From Bradyrhizobium sp. dw_411 (GTDB lineage Bacteria; Pseudomonadota; Alphaproteobacteria; Rhizobiales; Xanthobacteraceae): 64,000 bases of DNA. The stretch is from contig NZ_JAAVUY010000026.1 of NCBI RefSeq assembly GCF_018449695.1, positions 1 to 64,000 of the forward strand. The letters are read 5' to 3'. Shown piece by piece: positions 45,107-52,599 of the stretch (position 1 is its first letter; every line of letters starts with the position of its first letter). Below the pieces are notes generated by a model, which had not been told where the DNA came from, did no database searches, and worked only from the letters and a program-made list of their open reading frames with translations. A program made the position numbers and the translations under genes.

Positions 45107-45772
45107 ATGAAACGCCGCGTCGCGATCCTGATTTCCGGGCGCGGATCCAATATGGCCGCCTTGATCGAGGCCGCAACGGCCGATGATTTCCCGGCCGAGA
45201 TCGCGGTGGTGATCTCCAACAAAGCCGATGCCGGCGGTCTTGCGAAAGCCGCAGCCAGCGGTGTGGCGACCGTGATCATCGAAAGCAAGCCGTTCGGCAG
45301 GGATCGCGCGGCGTTCGAGGCGGTTCTGCAGTCTGCGCTGGATCAAAATAAGATCGACCTGATCTGTCTTGGCGGCTTCATGCGGTTGTTCACGGCCGAG
45401 TTCGTGCAGCGCTGGCACGGCCGGATGCTCAACATCCATCCCTCCCTGCTGCCGTCATTTCCCGGGCTCGATCCGCATGGTCAGGCGCTGAACGCCGGCG
45501 TGAAGATTTCGGGCGCGACCGTCCATTTTGTGATTCCGGAAACCGATGCCGGGCCGATCGTGATGCAGGGCGCCGTCGCGGTGGCTGACGATGACACGCC
45601 GGACACGCTGGCGGCGCGGATCCTCGAGATCGAACACCGGATCTATCCGGATGCACTACGGCTTCTTGCCGGCGGCCGGATCCGGCTGGAGGGCGATCTC
45701 TGCAAGACGACAGACGGCGCCGGTCCTGCCGGCACGTTGATCTCTCCCGCGATGCGGCTGCGGGACGTTTGA
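45107..45772 (+). CDS. purN: Phosphoribosylglycinamide formyltransferase
   Basis: 221 aa. Uses 10-formyl-THF to formylate GAR. RVAILISGRGSNM at the phosphate site, catalytic Asn-His-Asp set in MLNIHPSLLPSFPG and VHFVIPETDAGPI. Canonical length and place directly after purM. Confidence 0.97.
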   Translation: MKRRVAILISGRGSNMAALIEAATADDFPAEIAVVISNKADAGGLAKAAASGVATVIIESKPFGRDRAAFEAVLQSALDQNKIDLICLGGFMRLFTAEFVQRWHGRMLNIHPSLLPSFPGLDPHGQALNAGVKISGATVHFVIPETDAGPIVMQGAVAVADDDTPDTLAARILEIEHRIYPDALRLLAGGRIRLEGDLCKTTDGAGPAGTLISPAMRLRDV

Positions 45773-45782
45773 TCAGCACAAT

Positions 45783-45809
45783 AAAAATCCCCCGGCGCGG
45801 GCCGGGGGG
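45783..45809 (-). terminator. Intrinsic terminator of the cold-shock gene
   Basis: GC hairpin CCCCCGGC / GCCGGGGG (45789-45809) followed on the minus strand by ATTTTTAT, about 30 bases after the csp stop codon. On the plus strand it could also slow purMN transcripts. Confidence 0.8.
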
Positions 45810-45841
45810 CATCGATGGCTTTACGCTGATCGTGATGAAGT

Positions 45842-46045
45842 TTAGGAGACCTTGAGGTTTTCCGCGGAGCTTTTGCCGCGGTTTTCCACGAGGTCATATT
45901 CGACAACCTGATTTTCGTTGAGGGTTGAGAGCCCAGCGCGCTCGACCGCCGAGATATGGACGAACACGTCCTTATCGCCGGCCATCGGCTTGATGAACCC
46001 ATAACCCTTGGTCGGGTTGAACCACTTGACGGTGCCTTTTTGCAT
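45842..46045 (-). CDS. Cold-shock domain protein
   Basis: 67 aa CspA-type single-stranded nucleic acid chaperone. RNP1 KGYGFI (13-18) and RNP2 VFVHIS (27-32) intact, GTVKWFN start. AGGAGACAGGCG precedes the ATG. Whether it is cold-induced cannot be told; paralogues are usual in this group. Confidence 0.95.
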   Translation of the reverse strand: MQKGTVKWFNPTKGYGFIKPMAGDKDVFVHISAVERAGLSTLNENQVVEYDLVENRGKSSAENLKVS

Positions 46046-46477
46046 CGCCTGTCTCCTGGTCTAGACGTAAAAAAGACGCGGCCACGCTTTTCGCGTGCCA
46101 CGCCACAAGCGGGCTTCCGGAGGTCTGCTCAATTTCCTAGTCGCGAAACGCACAGTCGAACGGCCTAAATCCGATTGTGCCTGACATTGCAACACGAAAT
46201 TTGCGCGTTAGCAAGCTTCTGGCGCGGCTTGCGAAATCATGCGGGCGGTGAAATCGCTCCGGACCACCCTGTGGCGGCAGAACAACAATGCCCGGTAATC
46301 GGCCCCGACAAGCCGCCGTCAGCGATTGACGCTCCCTGCGAAGTGGGAGCAAATCGAACTCGGTCAACAGCGATTTGGGCTAGCAGGGATTTTTGGGGCG
46401 GACAGGGACTGGCATCCCTGTCCGGTTGGCGGTTGGGAATAGCATTCATGTGCTGCGCATCGCGGTCTTCGCGGGCA
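46046..46477. other. Divergent region between the cold-shock gene and the autotransporter-like gene
   Basis: About 430 bases. On the minus strand TTGCAA, a 17-base spacer and TTTAGG (around 46160-46190) give a weak candidate promoter for the cold-shock gene, which would have a leader of about 115 bases, as long csp leaders often do. The right half should hold the promoter of the beta-barrel gene. Open frames in it (including the extension of the beta-barrel frame back to 46175) look non-coding. Confidence 0.45.
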
Positions 46478-47602
46478 ATGGAGACCGGGATCGCCTGGCG
46501 GCTCGCAGCGGCCGTCGCCATCGTGTTCACCCTGGTTGTTGCGGCTACGCCACAGGCTCAGGCGCAGGCGCCGGCCGCGTTTGTCCCGCCACCACCGCCG
46601 CCGCCTCCAGTGCCGACCCCGCTACCGGTTCCGACATCGACCAGCATCAATTCCGATCTGTCGGCGGGTGCGGCGGTGCAGAACCTTGGCAGCAACTTCC
46701 TGGAGCGGCTCGGCAACCAGGCGACAAACGGGTTTGGCAGTGCCTCCCGGAGCAATCCGGGCGGCGGCGGCGCCTCTGCGGCGACCGAGGAGCCGAAGTA
46801 TCGGACCTGGGGAGAGGCCTACGGCATCTCAACCAAAAATGAGGCGCAGCCCAATTTCGTCGGCGATCAGCGGGTGACTTTTGGTGGGGTCGCGGGCTTC
46901 GGCGCTCGCCTTGCGCCCGGCGTCAATGTCGGTTTCTCGGTGGATCAAAGCCGCACCTCCATCGACGCGCCGCTGGCGATGCAGACCGCGACGCTCGACC
47001 TCACCCAGTTCGGCTTCAACGCCTCGGTGGACAAGGGGCCGTGGACCTGGGCCATCGCGCTGGTCCATGGCTTTGGCAAAGTCGGCACCAGCCGGGACAC
47101 CGGTCTGGGCTTCGCGACGGCAGGCTATAACGCCCAGATCGACGGTGCGCTGACCGAACTCAGCTATTACTGGAGCATGGACCAGAGCCGGATCGTGCCG
47201 AAGGTTGCGCTTGAATATACCCACGCCTCGACCGGCGCGTTTCAGGAAGCCGGCGGCCTCAATCCGGAAACCGCGACCGGAGCAACCATGGAGCGCTCAC
47301 GGGTATTGCTCGGCGCGGAGATCGGACATTACTGGATCATCGACCGGAGGATTCTGGATCTGTCCGCCTACGGCAAATTCGTGGACAACATGTCACAGAA
47401 TTTCAGCTCGATTGTCGTCAGCCTTGGGCCCCAGAGCATCGCGGTGCAGGGTATTGGCGAAAGCCAATATGGCGCGGATACCGGCGCGTCGGCGTCGCTC
47501 AGCCTGACCAACACGGTGCGTGTCTACCTGAACTATGACGGCAAGTTTCGCGCCGCGATGCAGTCGCATCAGGGCACCATGGGCGTTGAGGTAAAATTCT
47601 AG
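46478..47602 (+). CDS. Autotransporter-type outer membrane beta-barrel protein
   Basis: 374 aa from the ATG at 46478; an ATG at 46448 with GGGAATAGC upstream is an alternative. Signal peptide (1-28, ending AQAQ), a Pro-rich tract (PPPPPPPPVP), a short linker with a Gly/Ser-rich stretch, then a C-terminal region from about residue 105 with alternating amphipathic strands typical of the autotransporter beta domain, ending in the terminal motif GVEVKF (final Phe). No large passenger is present, so it may be an adhesin-like or structural porin-type barrel. Related to the short autotransporter proteins of Bradyrhizobium. Confidence 0.8.
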   Translation: METGIAWRLAAAVAIVFTLVVAATPQAQAQAPAAFVPPPPPPPPVPTPLPVPTSTSINSDLSAGAAVQNLGSNFLERLGNQATNGFGSASRSNPGGGGASAATEEPKYRTWGEAYGISTKNEAQPNFVGDQRVTFGGVAGFGARLAPGVNVGFSVDQSRTSIDAPLAMQTATLDLTQFGFNASVDKGPWTWAIALVHGFGKVGTSRDTGLGFATAGYNAQIDGALTELSYYWSMDQSRIVPKVALEYTHASTGAFQEAGGLNPETATGATMERSRVLLGAEIGHYWIIDRRILDLSAYGKFVDNMSQNFSSIVVSLGPQSIAVQGIGESQYGADTGASASLSLTNTVRVYLNYDGKFRAAMQSHQGTMGVEVKF

Positions 47603-47632
47603 CTGGTGTCCGCTGAGAGCGGGGCAGCGGAA

Positions 47633-48673
47633 TCAGAGCAACTCCTGCGGAGCCGCAACATTGTACGGATTGCCGGCGACATATCCGCCCATCCCGTAAT
47701 TCTCCCGCGATCCCGCCATCAGGGGAATGAGATCGTTCGGGTGAATGAATTCATCCTTGAAACACGGATAGGTCTTGGGATCGAAAATCTTCTTGAGCCA
47801 GTCGATGACGATCTTGTGCCGGTCCGAGTTGCGAAACTCCTTGTGATAGGTCAGCCAGAGATCCGCATGATGACTGACGCCGACATCGGCGGCGACCAGC
47901 GGCGCACCCAATGCGATCGACGCGGTTGGCAGGAAGCCTACGCCTGCGCCTCTTTCCACCGCGTACAGGACGCCGATGCTGGAATTGGTTCTGATGCCGA
48001 CCACGCCCTCCAGCGAGGTTAGCCCGAAAATCCGGGCATAGGCGGTATCGTCCACCTGCGGCGCGTTCTGCTTCACGATCCGGTGGTTTTGCAACTCGGG
48101 CAGCGAAGCCGGAACGCCATAGAGCTTGCGGTATCCTTCGGAAACGAACGGATAGATATGAAGCCTGCCGAGTTTCGCGACGATGAGATCGGGATTTGTC
48201 GGCGGCTCGAGCTGAATGGCGATATCGGCCTCCAGCCGCGCGACATCAGCCTGCTCCATCGCGCAGCGCAGATCGACGGTGATCTTGCGATAGGTTTTCT
48301 GGAAGTCGATCAGGCGCGGCAGAATCCAGAAATTGCCCGGGCCTTCGGTCACGGCCACGCGAACCGTGCCGGCGGGATCCTCCGACGATTGGGATGCGCG
48401 GCGGAAAATATTGAAGGCGTGACGCTCCATCTCGGTCACATCAGCGACCATCGCGGTACCTTCCTCGCTGATCGTCAATCCGCTTTGATCGCGCAGAAAC
48501 AACTTGCAGCCGATCCGCTCTTCAAGCCGATCTATCCTGCGCATCAGGGTCGTGCTGGTCAGGCCGAGCACTTCAGCCGCGTTGCGGAAGCTTTTGTATT
48601 TTGTGCAGGCGAGAAACGCTTTCAGATCGTCCCAGGACGCATCCAGAACCTCGTCGGTCCGGTGCTGCGTCAT
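47633..48673 (-). CDS. LysR-family transcriptional regulator
   Basis: 346 aa from the ATG at 48673. N-terminal winged helix-turn-helix (about 12-75; FRNAAEVLGLTSTTLMRRIDRLEE) and a C-terminal substrate-binding-like domain (about 95-300) in which the effector pocket is formed. A 40-residue C-terminal tail after residue 305 (ending VAAPQELL) extends beyond the usual 300. Starts at 48703 (ATG) or 48718 (GTG) are possible. It faces the GNAT/GNAT/isochorismatase-fold genes, so it most likely controls them and itself. Confidence 0.88.
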   Translation of the reverse strand: MTQHRTDEVLDASWDDLKAFLACTKYKSFRNAAEVLGLTSTTLMRRIDRLEERIGCKLFLRDQSGLTISEEGTAMVADVTEMERHAFNIFRRASQSSEDPAGTVRVAVTEGPGNFWILPRLIDFQKTYRKITVDLRCAMEQADVARLEADIAIQLEPPTNPDLIVAKLGRLHIYPFVSEGYRKLYGVPASLPELQNHRIVKQNAPQVDDTAYARIFGLTSLEGVVGIRTNSSIGVLYAVERGAGVGFLPTASIALGAPLVAADVGVSHHADLWLTYHKEFRNSDRHKIVIDWLKKIFDPKTYPCFKDEFIHPNDLIPLMAGSRENYGMGGYVAGNPYNVAAPQELL

Positions 48674-48691
48674 TGCAGCACCCCGGTGCAA
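48673..48691. promoter_or_regulatory. Candidate LysR operator, dyad TTGCA-N9-TGCAA
   Basis: Perfect inverted repeat at 48673-48677 / 48687-48691, in the divergent gap and touching the start codon of the regulator gene. It fits the LysR T-N11-A-type dyad. Inferred from symmetry and position only. Confidence 0.5.
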
Positions 48692-48757
48692 TAGTTGCTG
48701 CATACCTAAATTTCCCACCCGTTATGGTCATGGCCCATCAGGTAGGAGCGACGATAG

Positions 48758-49384
48758 ATGCGCAATCAGCTTAAGGAAAGGGCCTCTTTTGCCGCAAGGC
48801 ATGATTTCGATTCGCTATCGACTGATACCGATATTGAGGTGCGGTTCGCGCAATATTCCGAGCTTTCCTTTCTGGCCGACATGGCCCGCCGCATGGTGCC
48901 GGGAATTCAACTGACCGGCGCGAGCCTCGGCCGGTATTTTACGTTTGATCCCGAATGCATTCTGACGTTTAGCCGGCGGGGAAAGTTGCTCGGCGGGGTC
49001 GCGCTGCTCTATTTCAACAGCCGCGGGCATGACGCCCTCATCCTCGATGAGATTTCCCTGGCGCAGCCGGATTTGAGTTTGCTTGCCGGGCGCGACGAAG
49101 AGGTATCGGCTAATTACATTTGGGCGGTTGCGACAACCGGTCGCGGTATCGCCGGATATGGCAAGGTCGCCGCGCATCTGAGAACGCCGCGCTACGCCAG
49201 CGCCAATTGCTACGCCCAGCCAGCGACCAAGGCGGGACGCGAGCTTCTGGTCTCGACCTGCTTCGAACAGATGCCGAGCTTCCAGCCCGATCTCTGGTGC
49301 TACGAGCGGCCATGGAATCGCGTTCCATCAAATATGCCGGCGCCCATCGTTCCGGCAAGGAGTTTCGCAAATGCACGGTACTAA
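48758..49384 (+). CDS. GNAT-like hypothetical protein
   Basis: 208 aa, AGGAG 9 bases before the ATG. No exact family. The layout fits a GNAT acyltransferase: strand-rich N-terminal part (EVRFAQYSELSFLADMARRM), central strands with GGVALLYFN and LILDEISL, then ATTGRGIAGYGKVAAHLRTP resembling the acetyl-CoA pyrophosphate loop region, and NCYAQPATKAGRELLVSTCF like the terminal strand-helix. Overlaps the next gene by 14 bases, so translation is coupled. Divergent from LysR. Confidence 0.7.
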   Translation: MRNQLKERASFAARHDFDSLSTDTDIEVRFAQYSELSFLADMARRMVPGIQLTGASLGRYFTFDPECILTFSRRGKLLGGVALLYFNSRGHDALILDEISLAQPDLSLLAGRDEEVSANYIWAVATTGRGIAGYGKVAAHLRTPRYASANCYAQPATKAGRELLVSTCFEQMPSFQPDLWCYERPWNRVPSNMPAPIVPARSFANARY

Positions 49385-49979
49385 GGCTTCATCGCCGGCC
49401 AATCCGAACCCGCGCGCGATTTCCGTCCGTATCGCGCGCGATCCCAACGACCTGATGCTCGTGACCGCAATCCGCGCCGCCGTCTACATGGCCGAGCAGG
49501 ATTGCCCGATCGAGGAAGAGTTCGACGGCAACGATCTGGTCGCGGCCCATTTCATCGGGTTTATCGGATCCGAACCCGCGGGCTGCCTGCGCGTTCGATT
49601 TTTTGGCGACTTCGCCAAGGTCGAACGGCTGGCGGTGCGTCATCAATTCCGGCGCTCGCGGGTTTCATTCAAGCTGGTGCAGGCCAGTGTCGATTACGTC
49701 AAGCGCAAGGGATTCCGGAAGATCTACGGTCAGGCGCAGGACCGCCTGGTGGATTTCTGGGCCCATTTCGGCGCCAAGCCGCTCGGCCATAACCGCAAGA
49801 TCACGTTTTCCGATTTCTCCTATACCGAGATGGTTCTCGATATCGAGCCAGACCGCGATGCGATTACCCTCGACAGCGATCCCTACATGATCATTCGGCC
49901 TGAGGGCGATTGGGACCGGCCGGGCGTTCTGGACATTTCCTCGGGCCGAGCGGTGACGTCCCCGCTGCGCACGGCCTGA
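49371..49979 (+). CDS. GNAT family N-acyltransferase
   Basis: 202 aa. GNAT-type core: VRIARDPNDLMLVTAIRAAVYMAEQ (N-terminal strand-helix), GFIGSEPAGCLRVRFF, KVERLAVRHQFRRSRVSFKLVQASVDYVKRKG (beta4-alpha3), and YGQAQDRLVDFWAHFGAKPLG (final strand and helix). The acetyl-CoA loop normally reads R/Q-x2-G-x-G/A; here FRRSRVSFK has no Gly, which is also true of acyl-homoserine-lactone and FeeM-like acyltransferases that use acyl-ACP or acyl-CoA. The substrate is unknown. Starts inside the previous gene. Confidence 0.75.
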   Translation: MHGTKASSPANPNPRAISVRIARDPNDLMLVTAIRAAVYMAEQDCPIEEEFDGNDLVAAHFIGFIGSEPAGCLRVRFFGDFAKVERLAVRHQFRRSRVSFKLVQASVDYVKRKGFRKIYGQAQDRLVDFWAHFGAKPLGHNRKITFSDFSYTEMVLDIEPDRDAITLDSDPYMIIRPEGDWDRPGVLDISSGRAVTSPLRTA

Positions 49980-49992
49980 TTGTTGGCAACAC

Positions 49993-50574
49993 ATGATCTC
50001 TTATCAAAAAGCAGTGGCCAACATGCATGACGATCCGCCGATCCTGGTTTGCGCCGATCTTCAGGTTGAGTACCTCACCGAAGGCCGCAGCCACTTCATC
50101 GCGGATGCCGAGGCGATTACCTCGCGATGCCTCCAGTTGATGACGCTCTGGCGCAACAATTTGTGGCCGGTGATGCATTTGAAACGGATCGCCCAGGCCG
50201 CCTGGTTCAATCCGGCGTCGAATCTGACGGACTGGATTGCGGGCCTCAAGCCGCGGCCGGGCGAACTCACCTTCGAGCATCCGCTGCCGTCGGCCTACAG
50301 TTCGGCGCGGTTCGCCGAATACATGTCGAACATGAGAAACATTCGCTGCGTGCTGCTGGGATTTTCTCTCGACGAAACCATTCTGTCGACCGTCGTTGAA
50401 GGATTTCACCGCAGCCATCGGTATCAGCTCGTCGGCGATGCCGTGGCGTGCAGGCGTCCCGGCGCCGGCGACGGCGCTTCCTACAAACCGGCCGTGGTTC
50501 GGGTGATCGGCAACTATGCCGGAATTCAGGAGAGTGCCGAGCTGATCGAGGAAAACACCGGGATCACGGTATGA
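49993..50574 (+). CDS. Isochorismatase-fold protein with altered catalytic residues
   Basis: 193 aa from the ATG at 49993 (Met11 also possible). Clear cysteine-hydrolase/isochorismatase fold: VCADLQVEYL with the conserved Asp22, PVMHLKR, and the nucleophile loop VLLGFSLDETILSTVVEG, then DAVACRRPGAGD. The family triad is Asp-Lys-Cys. Here the Lys position in TFEHPLPSAYSSA is probably His96, and the Cys in G-x5-C aligns with Thr129. The typical hydrolase is therefore unlikely and the protein may be a binding or scaffold relative. Thirteen bases after the GNAT gene in the same operon. Confidence 0.8.
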   Translation: MISYQKAVANMHDDPPILVCADLQVEYLTEGRSHFIADAEAITSRCLQLMTLWRNNLWPVMHLKRIAQAAWFNPASNLTDWIAGLKPRPGELTFEHPLPSAYSSARFAEYMSNMRNIRCVLLGFSLDETILSTVVEGFHRSHRYQLVGDAVACRRPGAGDGASYKPAVVRVIGNYAGIQESAELIEENTGITV

Positions 50575-50606
50575 CCGAAGATTTGAAACCTGCCGCCATG
50601 CGGCGG

Positions 50607-50780
50607 TTATTTGGCAAGCCGTTCGGCGAGTTCGAGGAGGATGCGCCGGTCGGAGGGATCCTTGATTTTTCTAAATGCAACGACGAGCCGTAAACCCTCG
50701 ACGACATTGAGATCGATCTGATCATCACGAACCAGCCGTAGCAACTTGTCACCAGGATGATCCGTTTGATCCGTGCTCAC
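50607..50780 (-). CDS. Small hypothetical protein (57 aa)
   Basis: GTG-started frame with GGAG 8 bases upstream. Helical, acidic-basic sequence: DKLLRLVRDDQIDL, then VEGLRLVVAFRKI, and a final RRILLELAERLAK. The motif AFRKIKDPSDRR resembles short regulatory or helix-turn proteins in Rhizobiales, where I recall similar frames ending LAERLA, unverified. It is divergent from the 58-residue gene starting 28 bases away and its 3' end comes within 33 bases of the isochorismatase-fold stop. An alternative plus-strand frame here is listed as rejected. Confidence 0.62.
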   Translation of the reverse strand: MSTDQTDHPGDKLLRLVRDDQIDLNVVEGLRLVVAFRKIKDPSDRRILLELAERLAK

Positions 50781-50807
50781 CGTAAAAGCTCCAGAAGCGA
50801 GTAGCAG

Positions 50808-50984
50808 ATGGCGACCCTCGACGACGATCTTAATGAACTGGCTATCACCATTTCAATGGCGATCGAAAAAGCTCGCCAGCTAAAGCTCTCTACGAGCGCT
50901 TATATTCTATCAATGGCGCTGGTGGAAGTATGGGAAACTACCAAAGGCGGCGAACGCAACATTGCGGGCGACATCACTCAGTAA
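50808..50984 (+). CDS. Small hypothetical helical protein (58 aa)
   Basis: ATG with GCGAGTAGCAG upstream (weak RBS AGAAGCGAG). Sequence MATLDDDLNELAITISMAIE continues as a helix, with KARQLKLSTSAYILSMALVEVW and a polar end. Two helices of coiled-coil character, no signal or membrane span. Codon third positions are less GC-biased than the surrounding genes. Its head-to-head pairing with the 57-residue gene resembles a small regulatory or toxin-antitoxin-like pair, which is inference only. Confidence 0.6.
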   Translation: MATLDDDLNELAITISMAIEKARQLKLSTSAYILSMALVEVWETTKGGERNIAGDITQ

Positions 50985-51042
50985 CATTTTGTCGCACGCG
51001 TCCAGGTTGTGGGCGCGGCGCTAACGGCATTGGGTAACGGAA

Positions 51043-52191
51043 CTAATTTCGGTCGACCCTGACCACCCGGCCTTTTTCAATCGCCAGCGCCAGCCGGCCG
51101 TGTTTCAGCGACAGCGCCGCTTCGCCGAACAGTTCGCGGCGCCAGCCATGCAATGCGCCGACATCGGCATGATCGTCGGCTGCGATCTGCTCGAGATCGT
51201 CGACGGTCGCGATCACCTTGCTGGCGACGGCGTGCCGTTCGGACGTCATCCGCAGCAGGACTTTCAGAAGCTCGACGATTGCCGCACCGTTCGAATTGCC
51301 GCGCGGCTTTTCGATCTTGGGCAGCGTGGCGGGATCGCGCGCGATGCCGCGCTGCACGGCAGCAACGATATCGGTGCCCCATTTCGATCGATCAAAACCC
51401 TTTGGCAGCGAGCGCAGACTGGCGAGCCGCTCCAGGCTGGTCGGCGCGTGGGTGGCGATGTCGCCGACGGCATCATCCTTCAGGACCCGGCTGCGCGGAA
51501 CATCGCGGCTTTGGGCCTCCTGTTCGCGCCAGGCGGCGACTTCCATCAGCACCGCAAGCTCTTTCGGCTTGCGGACTCGCGTTTTCAACCGCTCCCAGGC
51601 GCGTTCCGGGTGAAAATCATAGGTCTTCGGCGAGGTCAGGACTTCCATTTCCTCGCTCACCCACTCATTGCGCCCGCGCTTCTTGAGATCGGCGTCGAGG
51701 GCTGCGAACACATCGCGCAGATGGGTGACGTCGGAGACCGCGTAGTGCATCTGGTCTTCGGTCAGCGGCCGGCGCGACCAGTCGGTGAAACGGTGGGTCT
51801 TATCCGGCCGGTGACCGGTAATGCGCTCGACCAGCTGGTCATAGGCGATGGAGTCGCCGTATCCGAGTACCATGGCCGCGACCTGGGTATCGAAGATCGG
51901 GTGCGGAACGATGCCCGCCCGATGCCAGACGATCTCGATATCCTGACGCGCGGCGTGAAAGACCTTCAGCACCTTCTCATCGGCCATCAGGTCGAAGAAC
52001 GGCTTGAGGTCGATGCCCTCGGCCAGCGTATCGACGACAACAGCTTCCTCCGCGCTGGCCATCTGCACGACGCAGAGCAGGGGGTAATAGGTCGTCTCAC
52101 GCAGGAATTCGGTATCGACGGTGATGACCGGGTGCTTGGCGAGGCGGGCGCAAACAGCTGCCAATTCGGAAGTGGTGGTAATCAGATCCAT
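51043..52191 (-). CDS. rnd: Ribonuclease D
   Basis: 382 aa 3'-5' exoribonuclease acting on tRNA and other stable RNA. DEDD exonuclease motifs: VDTEFLRE with Asp26 and Glu28, KVFHAARQDIE with Asp near 86, YAVSDVTHL with Tyr and Asp near 150-155. An HRDC domain follows at about 205-285 and a second helical domain to the end, the expected RNase D architecture. Minus strand, apparently a single gene. Confidence 0.95.
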   Translation of the reverse strand: MDLITTTSELAAVCARLAKHPVITVDTEFLRETTYYPLLCVVQMASAEEAVVVDTLAEGIDLKPFFDLMADEKVLKVFHAARQDIEIVWHRAGIVPHPIFDTQVAAMVLGYGDSIAYDQLVERITGHRPDKTHRFTDWSRRPLTEDQMHYAVSDVTHLRDVFAALDADLKKRGRNEWVSEEMEVLTSPKTYDFHPERAWERLKTRVRKPKELAVLMEVAAWREQEAQSRDVPRSRVLKDDAVGDIATHAPTSLERLASLRSLPKGFDRSKWGTDIVAAVQRGIARDPATLPKIEKPRGNSNGAAIVELLKVLLRMTSERHAVASKVIATVDDLEQIAADDHADVGALHGWRRELFGEAALSLKHGRLALAIEKGRVVRVDRN

Positions 52192-52377
52192 GAACGGTCC
52201 ATAACGCTTCTCAAAGGGCGTTCTGCCGAAAGCGCTGATCTGTCAAGGGTCTTGCGGTGAATTCGAGCCTTGCATTTACGCCGGACAGCGTCCTTCGCCG
52301 GGATTTTGGCCTTTCAGGCCGCGCCCGATGATGACGGCTCCCGGTCCGTTAAACGCCCGCCTTGGAAATGGCTGCGA

Positions 52378-52488
52378 TCAGTGGCTGATGCGGCGGCCAC
52401 GCGGTCGCTGTGAGGAAGGAACCGCCAGTACGATGACGCAAAGTGCCGCCATCGCAAGCCCTATGAATTCAAACACCAACGCGTCCAC
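52378..52488 (-). CDS. Small single-span membrane protein (36 aa)
   Basis: A GTG-started frame with GGAG 6 bases upstream. It has a hydrophobic N-terminal half (FEFIGLAMAALCVIVLAV) and a basic C-terminal tail SSQRPRGRRISH, the order expected for an N-out/C-in inserted small protein. No family known. Between rnd and selO on the same strand, so could be separately transcribed. Confidence 0.5.
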   Translation of the reverse strand: MDALVFEFIGLAMAALCVIVLAVPSSQRPRGRRISH

Positions 52489-52599
52489 AGCAATCTCCGA
52501 AATAATCCGGTAGATTTGTAAGCAAGCCGTTGATCACTTGTTAATTTTTGGCGGGAGGCGCCATCTCCCGCATCTGATGGTGGAGGCGAGGTTAACGGC

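Noticed and set aside
46175..46477. N-terminal extension of the autotransporter-like frame
   Set aside because: No conserved sequence; the signal peptide starts at 46478 (or 46448).
50571..50693. 40-residue plus-strand frame overlapping the isochorismatase-fold stop by ATGA
   Set aside because: The ATGA overlap looked like translational coupling, but the minus-strand frame at 50607-50780 has a better ribosome-binding site and more protein-like sequence, and the two overlap heavily.
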